A stretch of DNA of 64,000 nt. It comes from Typhlomys cinereus. Taxonomy: Eukaryota > Chordata > Mammalia > Rodentia > Platacanthomyidae. The translations under genes and the position numbers were made by a program. The DNA lies in the NCBI GenBank assembly GCA_023101885.1, contig JALPQD010000642.1, forward strand, positions 124,001-188,000, in the 5' to 3' direction. The notes below the pieces were generated by a model, which worked only from the letters and a program-made list of their open reading frames with translations, made no database searches and was not told the origin of the DNA. Position 1 is the first letter of the stretch. Every line of letters starts with the position of its first letter. This document shows positions 1-10,441 of this stretch, in pieces.

Positions 1-1194
1 TCCATGTTCATTTCTAATTTTGTTAATTTGGGTTTTCTCTCTCTTGCTTTTGGTTAGCTTAGCTAGGGGTGTATCAATCTTGTTGATTTTTTCAAAGAAC
101 CAGCTTTTTGATTGGTTGATTTTTTCTATCGTTTTCTTAGTCTCGATTTCAGATATTTCTCCCCTTATTTTGCTAATCTCTTCTCTTCTACTGCTTTTGG
201 GATCAGATTGCTCTAGTTTCTCTAAAGCTTTAAGCTGCATTGTTAAGTTGTTTATTTCTGATGTTTCCATTTTTTTGACGTGGGCATTAAGAGCTATGAA
301 CTTACCTCTTAGAACAGCTTTCATTGTGTCCCAGAGATTTTGGTAAGTTGTATTTTCGTTATCATTCACTTTCAGGAAATCTTGAATTTCCTTTTTAATT
401 TCTTCCTGAATCCAGTTCTCATTCAGCATCATAGTGTTAAGTTTCCAGGAGTTAGTGTATTTTCTCTTGTTTGATGTGTTGTGGATGTCCAGCTTTAGGC
501 CGTGGTGGTCTGATAGGGCACAGGTTAGAATTTCAACTTTCTTGTATATGTGTAGATTCATTTTGTGGCCCAGTATGTGATCTATTTTGGAGAAAGTTTC
601 GAGTGTTGCTGAGAAAAATGTGTATTCTTTGGTGCGTGGGTGAAAAGTTCGATAGAGATCTGTGAGGTCCATTTCTTTCAGGGTTTGATTAAGTTCTAAA
701 GTGTCTCTGTTAGGCTTTTGACCTGTTGATCTATCCCATGTAGAGAGGGCGGTGTTGAAGTCCCCAAGAATTATCGTTTGGGGGTTGATTTCTTGCTTTA
801 GACGCTGTAGGGTTTTCTTAATGAATGTGGAGGGGCCCGTATTGGGTGCATATATGTTCAGTATTGTGAAATCTTCCTGGTGAATTGTACCTGTGACTAA
901 AATGTAGTATCCATCCGTGTCTCTTATAATTTTTTTTGGTTTGAAATCCACTTTGTCTGATAGCATAATGGCTACCCCTGCCTGTTTTCTGCTTCCATTT
1001 GCTTGTAGAATTGTTGACCAGCCTTTTATTTTTAGAGCATGCCTATCTTTTGTGGTGAGATGGGTTTCCTGCAGGTTAGAGATTGATGGATTGTGATTTT
1101 TAATCCAAGTTTGTAATCTGTGTCTCTTGATTGGTGAATTAAGTCCATTAACATTTAGTGTTATAATGGAGAAACTATTGTTAATTCCAGATAT
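1..1194 (-). CDS. L1 ORF2 protein, partial: endonuclease and start of RT linker; start codon ATA
   Basis: ORF2p is the L1 enzyme that nicks target DNA and reverse-transcribes L1 RNA. I translated the minus strand from 1194 to 1 and found no stop or frameshift in 398 codons. The apurinic/apyrimidinic-type endonuclease domain is complete: the NVNG motif near residue 15, QETHL near 43, GDFNT near 145 and SDHHG near 230, the expected Asn, Glu, Asp and His catalytic positions. A basic linker leading to the reverse transcriptase follows. The position equivalent to the ATG of copies B and F is ATA (1194-1192), preceded by two in-frame TAA codons, so the normal start is lost while the body is intact. 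The first downstream in-frame ATG is about residue 77. L1 ORF2 is known for unconventional initiation, so the effect is uncertain. Confidence 0.9.
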   Translation of the reverse strand, partial: MSGINNSFSIITLNVNGLNSPIKRHRLQTWIKNHNPSISNLQETHLTTKDRHALKIKGWSTILQANGSRKQAGVAIMLSDKVDFKPKKIIRDTDGYYILVTGTIHQEDFTILNIYAPNTGPSTFIKKTLQRLKQEINPQTIILGDFNTALSTWDRSTGQKPNRDTLELNQTLKEMDLTDLYRTFHPRTKEYTFFSATLETFSKIDHILGHKMNLHIYKKVEILTCALSDHHGLKLDIHNTSNKRKYTNSWKLNTMMLNENWIQEEIKKEIQDFLKVNDNENTTYQNLWDTMKAVLRGKFIALNAHVKKMETSEINNLTMQLKALEKLEQSDPKSSRREEISKIRGEISEIETKKTIEKINQSKSWFFEKINKIDTPLAKLTKSKREKTQINKIRNEHG

Positions 1195-1244
1195 TTATTA
1201 TGTTTAGTAGCTTTTATAAGTATATTGCTTCGCTTTTAATGGTG

Positions 1245-2316
1245 TTATATTTGCCTTCTGTTCTCCTGGATATGCCTGTTTTTTTCTTCACGCTTGAGTA
1301 TCATTTCTAGCAGTTTTTGAAGGCCTGGTTTGGTGGTCATGTATCCCTTAAAGTTGTCTTTGTGCTGGAAAATTTTTCTTTCTCCCTCGATCATGACTGA
1401 TAGTTTTGCAGGGTAAATCAGCCTGGGTTGACATTTTTGCTCATTCAATACTTGAAGTATGTCTCTCCAAGCTCTTCTTGCTTTTACTGTTTCGACTGAG
1501 AAGTCATTTGTTATTTTAATAGGTTTGCCTTTAAAAGTGACTTGTTTTTTCTCCCTTGAAGCTCTCAGCACCAGTTCTTTATCTTGAATGTGGAGTGTTT
1601 TAACTATTATTTGCCGAGGTGTGCTTCTATTTTGGTCGTATCTGTTTGGGGTGCGGAATGCCTCTTGTATATGAATGGGCCTCTCTTTTTTTAGATGAGG
1701 AAAGTTTTCCTTGATGATCGTTTGAAAAATTTCCTTAGGGGTGGTATTTTGAGATTCTTGCTCCGGTATTCCATGAATACGCATGTTAGGCTTCTTCAGG
1801 GTGTCCCATATCTCTTGGATATTTCTCTCAAGTATCTTTTTGGCTTTAACAACCTCTTCCATTGAGCTGGTTAGTACTCCCACTTTATCTTCAAGGTCTG
1901 AAATTCTGTTTTCTGCTTCATTAGTTCTGTTGATAAGACTCTCTGTGGCGTTCTGGGTTGAAGATAACTTGTCTTTTAGCTCAGTTTTAAACTCTGCTTG
2001 AGTTTGTTTTAACTGCTCTATGCCACTTTTTGTTTCTTGCACTGTTTTTCTCAACTCCTCCAGATGTCTGTTGTGTTTCCTCTTCAAAGCGATTGATTCG
2101 ATTATGTAATTCCTCCCGGATTTCCTCTTTCATAGTATTGAACATGGTAATGATCATATTTTGAAAGTCGTTATCCTGGGTCAGGCTTTCTTGGCCTTTT
2201 TCCGCAGGTTTGTTCTTGTTGGAGTCTAACATTATGGGATTAATTTCTTCAGTGGGAAATTTGTTTACTTGAGTGTTGCTTCTCATGGATTTGCACTTTG
2301 ACTTTGGCATTGTCAT
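1245..2316 (-). pseudogene. L1 ORF1 (RNA-binding chaperone), one-base frameshift
   Basis: ORF1p is the trimeric RNA-binding protein of the L1 particle. The start is the ATG at 2316, reading MTMPKSKCKS, with a second in-frame ATG two codons on. The frame then runs through a polar N-terminus and heptad-rich coiled-coil segment. An extra A near 2078-2080 (gaggaaacacaa where copies B and F have gaggaacacaa) shifts the frame. The remaining frame (about 280 codons to the stop at 1245) carries the rest of the coiled coil, the RRM-like core beginning at MRIHGIPEQE and the C-terminal domain. Corrected length would be about 356 residues, normal for L1. This single indel is the only ORF1 lesion I found. 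Confidence 0.88.
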
Positions 2317-2705
2317 TTTAACTCTTAAGATCTCTCAATTTCACTAAACTGAATTATTTGGCCTGGGGTACTGGTGGGCGGGGCCCGACCGGGGACTCAC
2401 CTAGGGCATGGGGTGAGGCCCAGGTGGACTGCGTGCATGTCCCGACTGGCGGAGCGGGGTGGGGTGAAAGGGGATGATGGGCGCGTCGGGGTGGAGCTAT
2501 TTAACCCGAGGGCAGCTGGGGTGGGGCCCGGGCGCAGGGGGAGGTCCTCCTCGTCCCTAGGCCCCTGCGCGGCTCTGGCTGGATGGTGGGAGTCGGAGCC
2601 GAGTCCCTGTGGGCTGACCTGGGGTCCTAGAGCGCGCGTTGAGAGCCCGGCTGGATCTCGCATACGCTTCCCGACCGGCGGAGCGGGGGTGGGGCGAAAG
2701 GGGAC
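2317..2705 (-). promoter_or_regulatory. L1 copy A 5' UTR with monomer-like repeats
   Basis: The segment is GC-rich and lies directly upstream of ORF1. The block gcggagcggg(g)tggggYgaaagggga occurs twice, ending near 2475 and 2705, about 230 bp apart, so the promoter is built of about 1.5 repeat units like the monomers of murine L1. A TATA-like TTAAATAG (minus strand, plus coordinates 2497-2504) lies about 25-30 nt upstream of the inner unit boundary. The sense strand also holds a consensus 5' splice site, CTAG|GTGAGT, with the exon ending at 2401. Confidence 0.8.
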
Positions 2706-2717
2706 AGTTTCTTTTTT
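2706..2717. repeat. Target-site duplication of L1 copy B (3' side)
   Basis: agtttctttttt is repeated exactly at 9146-9157 on the other side of copy B. It sits between the 5' end of copy A and the poly(A) of copy B. The T-rich strand fits L1 endonuclease preference. Confidence 0.75.
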
Positions 2718-3780
2718 TTTATGTAATACATTTTTATTATTATTTCAGCTCATAAAAACTTAATAGGTACACCAGTTCCCTCCCTCCCTCCTCCCCCCCC
2801 CCGAACCCCCTGCTCCCCCTCCCCTCACCCCTCCCACCCCATCCCCCCGTGCCTCCCGCCCTGATTCCCAGAGTCCTTTCTTATGCATGCCTGACTCTCC
2901 TCTGGGCCCTCCTCTCTAATGACGTACAAGGACCCAGTGGCATTTCCCTGAACCCCTTCCTGTCCCTTAAACATAGGAACACTACTGTGGCTGTCAATCC
3001 CTTGCCTCCAAGAATCTTGGTGCCTTTAGCAGATGCTAGACTTAGTGAGGTCAATAGTGTGTTGGATATTGCGCCGGGCATACAATGTCCAATTATGATT
3101 GCTTCGGCCCTAACTTGTGCGGAGTATCTTGCAAGTCATTGCTCCTCTCATCCTTTTGCTCTTACACTCTTACCGCCCCCTCTTCTGCAAATGTCCCTGA
3201 GCTTCAGGATGGGGAGAGATTAGTCTGGCCTAGTTCTAGGTGGTTGATATAGAGTCTCTGAAGTTCTGGATTGTGGTTTGTTGATTTTCTTTTGCATTTT
3301 TGTTGCTCCTGTAATGCCCTTCACTCCATCCAGATGGGCACTGTATGTCACCCCCTGGCCAGAGACAGAAAGCTGTTAAACTGGAGTCTTATTATAAGAG
3401 CACATTCAAGTATGTAATACTTATACCCAAAAGTGGAATAGCAGGGTCATATGGTGTTAGGCAATGGGAGGGGTCAATCACCCATTTGCAAAATGGTTAC
3501 TTTTTAATCTGCCGGACTATATGCCTAATCCTTCTGGTGAGTTCATACCTCCTTAGTTGTAAATAATCAGGAACGAATTGTGAACTTAACTAGGTGTCAC
3601 ATTACTTTCTTGCAGTCCTTGATGGAGGCCTATTTTCTCTACTGTAACATGGTCACTTCTCTCCTTGTTTCTGGTGTGGCCCTCCAACCCCATCCCTCCT
3701 CTTCATAATCCTTGCAGTTACTGTAGGTAATACATAGATTTACCTATGAGTGTCTCAAGATGGGCTGGGTGGGTTTGGTA
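2718..3780 (-). other. L1 copy B 3' UTR with polypurine tract and ORF2-like patch
   Basis: The sense strand holds a long G-rich polypurine tract (C-rich on plus at about 2773-2850) followed by an AATAAA signal inside the aataataataaaaatg stretch and then the A tail. The block at about 3419-3457 (ttatacccaaaagtggaat...cagggtcatatgg) is absent from the 3' UTRs of copies C, E and F, which have a different sequence there, and matches ORF2 coding sequence at about 4068-4101 in the same orientation with two mismatches. Confidence 0.85.
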
Positions 3781-6700
3781 TTAGGAGTCACCTATTAGGG
3801 AGTACATACGGCACTTAATTTTCTGGGTCTGGGATATTTCACTTAATATAATTGTTTCTAATGACAGCCATTTCCCAGCAAATTCCAGTAATTCATCATT
3901 TTTGATGGCTGAGTAGTACTCCATTGTATAGATGTACCACAGTTTCCTTATCCACTCGTCAACTGTTGGACATTTGGGTTGATTCCATGTCCTTGCTATT
4001 GTAAAGAGTGCTGCTATGAACATGGTCGTGCTTGTGCTATTGAGATGAAGCTCTGCTGCATGGGGGGTTATACCCAAAAGTGGAATCACAGGGTCATATG
4101 GCATTTCAATCTTTAATTTCTTTAAGAATCTCCAGACGGCTCGCCAGAGTGGCTGTATGAGCCTGCACTCCCACCAGCAATGTAGGAGAGTTCCCCTCTC
4201 TCCACATCCTCTCCAGCATTTGTTGTTGTTTGTATTGTGGATTTTTGCCATCCTGACTGGGATAAGATGATATCTCAGGGAAGTTTTGATTTGCATTTCC
4301 CTGATGGCTAAGGAAGTGGAGCATTTTTGAAGATATTTGTTAAACATTCTAATTTCATCCCTGGTAAAGTTTCTTTTAAGTTCCAGGGCTCATTTTTTAA
4401 TTGGGCCATTAGTTTCCTTGGTGTTTAGTTTTCTAAGTTCGTTGTGCACTCTGGACAGTAGAGCTCTATCAGATATGTGGTTAGTGAAGATTTTCTCCCA
4501 TTCTGTGGGTTGCCTTTGAGCTCATGTTACAATCTCTTTATCTGAACAGAAGCTCTTTCATTTCACAAGATCCCAACTGTTGAGAGTTGGTAGCAGTGAC
4601 TGTGCCATTGGATGTCTGTTTAGGAACTGTTGGCCTAGCCCAATCAGCTCAAGGGATTTCCCTATCCTTTCAACTATGGTTTTTATAGTCTCTGGCCTTA
4701 TATCAAGGTCCTTGATCCATTTGGAATTAAGTCTTGTACATGGTGACAAGTATGGGTCCAGCTTTAATCTTCTGCATGTGGAGATCCAGTCTTGCCAGCA
4801 CCATTTGTTGAAGATGCTGTTCTTTTTCCATTGGATTCTTTGGGCCCCTTTGTCAAGACCAAATGGCTATAATTTTGTGGGCTTATATCTGGGTCTTCAA
4901 TCCGTATCCATTGATCTGTGTGTCTATTTTGGAGCCAGTACCAGGCTGTTTTTATAACTATGGATTTGTAATGTAGACTAAGGTTCGGTATGCTAATACC
5001 TCCAGCAGTGTTTTTGTTACTCAGGATTGTCTTTGCTATCCTGGGTCTTTTGTGCCTCCATATGAATTTTGAGATTGTTTGGTCAACTTCTTTGAAGAAT
5101 TGCTTTGGGATTTTGATTGGTATAGCATTGAATCTGTATATTGCCTTTGGTAGGATGGTCATTTTTACGATGTTGATTCTGCCAATCCAGGAATAAGGGA
5201 GGTCTTTCCACCTTTTGGTGTCTTCTGCTATTTCTTTCTTTAGGGTTTTAAAGTTTTCTTTGTAAAGGTCTTTTACCTCCATAGTTTGGTTTATACCAAG
5301 GTATTTCATTTTTTTAGGGGCTGTAGTGAATGGGATTGTTTCTCTCAGGGCTTTTTCACTTCTTTCATTCTGGGCATATAGGAAGGCCTCTGATTTTTGC
5401 ACATTTATTTTGTATCCTGCCACCCTGGTGAACCTCTCAATTAGTTCCAGGAGCTTCCTGGTGGAGTTTTTGGGATCACTCAGGTATAAGATCATGTCAT
5501 CTGCAAATAGGGATAGTTTGACTTCTTCCTTGCCGATTTGAATCCCTCTTATGTCCCTTTCTTGTCTTATGGCTTCAGCTAAGACTTCAAGTACAATATT
5601 GAATAGAAGTGGTGAGAGTGGACAGCCTTGTCTAGTTCCTGATCGAAGTGGGAATGCTTCCAATTGTTCCCCATTGAGCATAGTCCTTGCTGTGGGCTTG
5701 TTGTATACAGCTTTTATTATATTGATAAAGGTTCATTCCATTCCTACTGTCTCTAGCGTTTTGATCATAAAAGGCTGTTGGATCTTGTCAAAAGCTTTTT
5801 CTGCATCTATCGAGAGTATCATGTGGTCTTGGACTTTGGACTGGTTTACATGATGAATTACATTTATTGATTGGCGTATGTTGAACCAACCTTGTGTGCC
5901 GGGGATGAAGCCTACTTGGTCCCCGTGAATAATCTTTTTAATATGTTTTTGAATCCGATTTGCTAAAACTTTGTTGAGAATCTTTGCGTCTGTTTTCATC
6001 AGAGAGATCGGCCTATAGTTTTCTTTTTTAAGTGAGTCTTTATTAGGTTTTGGGATTAAAACGATATTAGCTTCATAGAAGGAATTTGGTAGTGTTCCTT
6101 CCTTTGCTATTTGATGGAACAGTTTAAGGAGTATTGGTATTATTAACTCCTTAAATGTCTGGTAGAACTCTGTGCTGAATCCATCTGGTCCAGGACATTT
6201 TTTGGTGGGAAGATTCAAGATTACTTCCTCAATTTCCTTATATTTTATAGGACTATTTAAATAATTCCCAACTTCCTGATTTAATTTAGGTAAGTTGTGT
6301 TTACTTAGAAATTCATCCATCTCTTTTGTGTTGTCAAACTTCACAGAGTATAAGTTTTTGAAATATGATGTTATAATTCTCTGGATTTCTTGGGTATCAG
6401 TAGTGATAACTCCATGTTCATTTCTGATTTTGTTAATTTGGGTTTTCTGTCTCCTGCTTTTGGTTAATTTAGCTAGGGGTATATCAATCTTATTGATTTT
6501 TTCAAAGAACCAGCTTTTTGACTGATTGATTTTTTCTATCGTTTTCTTAATCTCGATTTCAGATATTTCTCCCCTTATTTTGCTAATCTCCTCTCTTCTA
6601 CTACTTTTGGGATCAGATTGCTCTAGTTTCTCTAAAGCTTTAAGCTGCATTGTTAAGTTGTTTATTTCTGATGTTTCCATTTTTTTTATGTAGGCATTAA

Positions 6701-7603
6701 GAGCTATGAACTTACCTCTTAGGACAGCTTTCATTGTGTCCCAGAGATTTTGGTAAGTTGTATTTTCATTGTCGTTCACTTTCAGGAAATCTTGAATTTC
6801 TCTTTTAATTTCTTCCTGAATCCAGTTCTCATTCAGCATCATATTGTTAAGTTTCCAGGAGTTAGTGTATTTTCTCTTATTTGATGTGTTGTGGATGTTC
6901 AGCTTTAGGCTGTGGTGGTCTGATAGGGCACAGGTTAGAATTTCAACTTTTTTGTATATGTGTAGATTCATTTTGTGGCCCAATATGTGATCTATTTTGA
7001 GAAAGTTCTGTGTGCTGCTGAGAAAAATGTGTATTCTTTGGTACGTGGGTGAAAAATTCGATAGAGATCTGTAAGGTCCATTTCTTTCAGGTTTTGATTA
7101 GGTTCCAAAGTGTCTCTGCTAAGCTTTTGACCTGTTGATCTATCCCATGTAGAGAGGGTGGTGTTGAAGTCCCCAAGAATTATCGTTTGGGGGATGATTT
7201 CTTGCTTTAGACGCTGTAGGGTTTTCTTAATGAATGTGGAGGGGCCTGTATTGGGTGTATATATGTTTAGTATTGTGAAGTCTTCCTGGTGAATTGTACC
7301 TGTGACTAAAATGTAGTATCCATCCGTGTCTCTTATAATTTTCTTTGGTTTGAAGTCCACTTTGTCTGATAACATAATGGCTACCCCTGACTGTTTTCTG
7401 CTTCCATTAGCTTGTAGAATTGTTGACCAGCCTTTTATTTTTAGAGCGTGCCTATCTTTTTTGGTGAGATGGGTATCCTGCAGGCAGCAGATTGATGGAT
7501 TGTGATTTTTAATCCAAGTTTGTAATCTGTGTCTTTTGATCAGTGAATTAATTCTATTAACCTTTAGTGTTATAATGGAGAAACTATTTTTAATTCCAGA
7601 CAT
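3781..7603 (-). pseudogene. L1 ORF2 (endonuclease / reverse transcriptase), several lesions
   Basis: The ATG is at 7603 and the natural stop at 3781, about 1,274 codons, the normal L1 size. The endonuclease (NVNR, QDTHL, GDFNT) occupies about the first 240 codons. The reverse transcriptase follows, with the catalytic FADD box ([11 protein letters not shown]) near 5500. The C-terminal Cys-rich motif [18 protein letters not shown] is near 4200. Lesions seen: a missing G near 6996 in the endonuclease end; GGA to TGA at 5735-5733; a one-base loss near 4855; TTA to TGA near 4558-4560. The endonuclease motif Asn-Gly is changed to Asn-Arg and QETHL to QDTHL, which would probably weaken it. The element is dead but recent. 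Confidence 0.93.
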
Positions 7604-7653
7604 TTATTATGTTTAGTAGTTTTTATAAGTATATTGCTTAGCTTTTAATGGTG

Positions 7654-8716
7654 TTATATTTGCCTTCTGTTCTCCTGCATATTCCTGTTTTTTTCTTCAC
7701 GCTTGAGTATCATTTCTAGCATATTTCGAAGGCCTGGTTTGGTGGACATGTATCCCTTAAAGTTGTCTTTGTGCTGGAAAGTTTTTCTTTCTCCCTCGAT
7801 CATGACTGATAGTTTTGCAGGGTAAATCAGCCTGGGTTGACATTTTTGCTCATTCAATACTTGAAGTATGTCTCTCCAAGCTCTTCTTGCTTTTACTGTT
7901 TCGACTGAGAAGTCATTTGTTATTTTAATAGGTTTACCTTTAAAAGTGACTTGTTTTTTCTCCTTTGAAGCTCTCAGCACCAGTTCTTTTTCTTGAATGT
8001 GGAGTGTTTTAACTATTATTTGACGTGGGGTGCTTCTGTTTTGGTAGTATCTCTTTGGGGTGAGGAATGCCTCTTCTATATGGATGGGCCTCTCTTTTTT
8101 TAGATGAGGAAAGTTTTCCTTGATGATCGTTTGAAAAATTTCCTCAGGGGTGGTATTTTGAGATTCTTGCTCCGGTATTCCATGAATACGCATGTTAGGC
8201 TTCTTCAGGGTGTCCCATATTTCTTGGATATTTCTCTCAAGTATCTTTTTGGCTTTCACAACCTCTTCCATTGAGCTGGTTAGTACTCCCACTTTATCTT
8301 CAAGGTCTGAAATTCTGTTTTCTGCTTCGTTAGTTCTGTTGATAAGACTCTCTGTGGAGTTCTGGGTTGAAGATAACTTGTCTTGTAGCTCAGTTTTAAA
8401 CTCTGCTTGAGTCTGTTTTAACTGCTCTATGCCAGTTTTTTTTTTCTTGCACTGTTTTTCTCAACTCCTCCAAATGTCTGTTGTGTTCCTCTTCAAAGCG
8501 ACTGATTCGATTATGTAATTCCTCCTGGATTTCCTCTTTCATGGTATTGAACATTGTAATGATATTTTGAAAGTCCTTATCCTGGGTCAGGCTTTCTTGG
8601 CCTTTTTCCGCGTGTTTGTTCTGGTTGGAGTCTAACATTATGGGATTAATTTCTTCAGTGGGAAATTTGTTCACTTGAGTGTTGCATCTCATGGATTTGC
8701 ACTTTGACTTTGGCAT
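7654..8716 (-). pseudogene. L1 ORF1, frameshifted in a homopolymer
   Basis: The frame begins at the ATG at 8716 (MPKSKCKS); the ATG used two codons earlier in copy A is mutated. It runs through the coiled-coil start to about 8440, where a T-run (ttttttttt, plus strand) longer than in the sister copies shifts the frame. The rest of the coiled coil, RRM-like core (MRIHGIPEQE) and C-terminal domain are open to the stop at 7654. This is a typical slippage lesion. Spacing to ORF2 is about 50 bp, as in L1 generally. Confidence 0.88.
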
Positions 8717-8803
8717 CGTCGTTTTAACTCTTAAGATCTTTCAATTTCACTAAACTGAATTATTTGGCCTGGGGTTCTGGGACTGGGCAGGGACAGAGCT
8801 TAC
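8632..8803 (-). other. Predicted L1 5' UTR-ORF1 intron (172 nt) in copy B
   Basis: The sense strand reads CTAG|GTAAGC at the 5' edge and GTTAG|ACTCC at the 3' edge. The interval spans the end of the 5' UTR, the ORF1 ATG (8716) and the first codons. Copy F lacks exactly the equivalent interval. The donor is strong; the acceptor has only a weak pyrimidine tract. In copy A the same interval is 2226-2400, with donor GTGAGT. Confidence 0.65.
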
Positions 8804-9145
8804 CTAGGTCGCGGGTGAGGCTCGGCTGGACCGCGCGTGTGTCCTGACCAGCGGAGCGGGGTGGGGAAAGGGAGGATGGGGGCGTCGGCTGGAGCTATTT
8901 AACCCAAGGGCAGCTGGGGTGGGGCCCGGGCGCAGGGGGAGGTCCTCCTCGTCCCTGGGCTCTGCGCGGCTCCGGCTGGATGGCGGGGGCTAGATGGCGG
9001 GAGTCGGAGCCGGGTCCCTTTGGGCTGACCTGGGGTTCTGGTGGGCGGGCGCGGCCGGGGCTTACCTAGAGTCGCAGGGTGAGGCCCGGCTGGACCACGC
9101 GCATGCGTCCCGACTGGCGGAGCGGGGTGGGGTGAAAGGGACCTT
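8717..9145 (-). promoter_or_regulatory. L1 copy B 5' UTR: tandem monomer promoter
   Basis: Two copies of the same GC-rich unit are visible, with the block gcggagcggggtgggg...aaaggga ending near 8873 and 9141, about 266 bp apart. Between them lies TTAAATAG (8895-8902, minus sense), 25-30 nt upstream of the inner unit start, which fits a TATA-like core promoter. Both units carry a sense-strand splice donor CTAG|GTAAGC (exon ends at 8804 in the inner unit; second near 9067). The promoter role follows from L1 architecture and is not proven here. Confidence 0.82.
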
Positions 9146-9157
9146 AGTTTCTTTTTT
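9146..9157. repeat. Target-site duplication of L1 copy B (5' side)
   Basis: This is an exact match to 2706-2717. It is also the start of the A-rich tail (T-rich on plus) of the older L1 fragment that follows, so the young L1s used that tail as target. Confidence 0.75.
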
Positions 9158-9600
9158 GATAAGTCCCTCTATCCCTCCTATCTCCCATACTCTCACTCTC
9201 ATTCCCCATTATTTCCACAAATATTCCCTCCCTTACCCTACTTGTCATGGTATCCCAAATCTCCACTTTAAAAGGGTTCACCCTAACCATCCCTTCCCAC
9301 TCATGGGTCCCTTTCTAACTTTCTGGCTCTTACAATGATTCCAATCCAAATACACTGACAAGAATATCAGTGCTAACATCCACGTATAAGAGAGAACATG
9401 TGGTGCTTAGCTTTCTGTGTCTGAGAAACCTCACTCAATATTAAATTTTCCAATTCCATCCATTTACCAACAGATTCCATAATTTCATCCTTTCTGATGG
9501 CTGAGTAATATTCTGTTGTGTATATGTACCACATTTTCATTATCCATTTCGCTGTTGGTGGACATGTTGGTTGATTCCATTTTCCTCGCTATTGTGTGTA
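9158..9600 (-). mobile_element. Older L1 3' fragment
   Basis: The sequence gatggctgagtaatattctgttgtgtatatgtaccac and the flanking text match the end of L1 ORF2 read on minus, followed by a pyrimidine-rich (plus strand) 3' UTR. It is well diverged from copies A-F and is 5'-truncated near 9600. Confidence 0.75.
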
Positions 9601-10387
9601 GGAAGTATTTTTACAAATTCAAAACGAATGCAAAATGCTCATTCTCACCAGGACGAGTAGGAAAATTGAAAAAAAGATAGTATGGCATGGATATTGGGAA
9701 AAAAGAAAATATCTCTGTCTGAAGTTAATATTGGTATCTATTTGGACATATGGATGTTTTCTTTGAAAATATGTTGAAAGCTGTGAAGGAAGATCAAGTA
9801 ATTGAGACATAAAATTAAATATAATTGTTAATGGTTTTTATGCTAGTAATACCCTACCTAAAAATAATAGCTTGAAAAGATTATATGAAGGAAGAACAGT
9901 AATAATTTGTTGTTTAAAATATAACCAGGACTAATTCTAGCACATTTTATAAAACTTACATGAAAAAAAAAACGGAAATGCATCTCTACTGAAGCATATT
10001 GAGTAATATCTGAAAATCCACTTATGTCATGTTTCTGGAAGATAAAATTCATTCAATACTTTCCATCTCCAAATTTACGAATTTTCAAAATGAAGTTGAC
10101 AATCCAACTGTGTCATTCATAGAGAATGGAAAATATAGAGAAAACAGGCAGGAGCGATTTTAATGTGATTGCTGAAGATGTGGTATAAAGTCTCTATGGA
10201 GGCACAGATGTCAACTAAAATATATCATATTTTAGACACAAAAAGATTAATGAAACAGAAACGGTGATTCAGGAGCTGATGCATGTCTACTTGTAACTAG
10301 TAGATGCTTAAATTTCCTTGCCAGAGATGAACTAGCCAGAAAAATAACTCGACAAAATATTCTATCAATATGGAAAATAGAGTTTTC
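9601..10387. other. Unannotated AT-rich stretch
   Basis: No repeat, gene or structured RNA could be recognised. Short open frames here lack any recognisable motif. Confidence 0.5.
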
Positions 10388-10402
10388 TAGTTTTCAATTT
10401 AT
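10388..10402. repeat. TSD of L1 copy C (3' side)
   Basis: tagttttcaatttat is repeated exactly at 12321-12335. Confidence 0.92.
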
Positions 10403-10441
10403 TATCTATCTATCTATCTATTTATTTATTTATTTATTTAT
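10403..10441. repeat. (TATC)n(TATT)n microsatellite in L1 tail
   Basis: On the L1 sense strand this is an A-rich tail that has expanded into TAAA then GATA tetranucleotide units. Confidence 0.9.

Larger units (their letters stand above)
1..2705 (-). mobile_element. L1 copy A, 5' part of a young full-length LINE-1
   Basis: Read on the minus strand, this stretch holds an L1 5' UTR (2317-2705), ORF1 (1245-2316), a short inter-ORF gap and the first 398 codons of ORF2, which runs off the window at position 1. It is close in sequence to copies B, C, E and F, so it belongs to the youngest L1 group here. Its 5' end abuts the motif agtttctttttt (2706-2717), which recurs after copy B (9146-9157). Copies A and B therefore appear stacked at one A-rich target. 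The 3' end and 3' TSD lie outside the window. Confidence 0.95.
2718..9145 (-). mobile_element. L1 copy B, full-length LINE-1 (about 6.4 kb)
   Basis: This minus-strand L1 has all parts: poly(A) stub, 3' UTR (to 3780), ORF2 (3781-7603), ORF1 (7654-8716) and monomeric 5' UTR (8717-9145). It is flanked by a 12-bp TSD. Several point stops and one-base indels make it inactive, but the regulatory parts look complete. It is the reference copy used here to interpret copy F. Confidence 0.95.

Noticed and set aside
2374..2763. Plus-strand frame of 129 codons in GC-rich sequence
   Set aside because: It is antisense to the copy A 5' UTR; GC-rich sequence lacks stops by chance.
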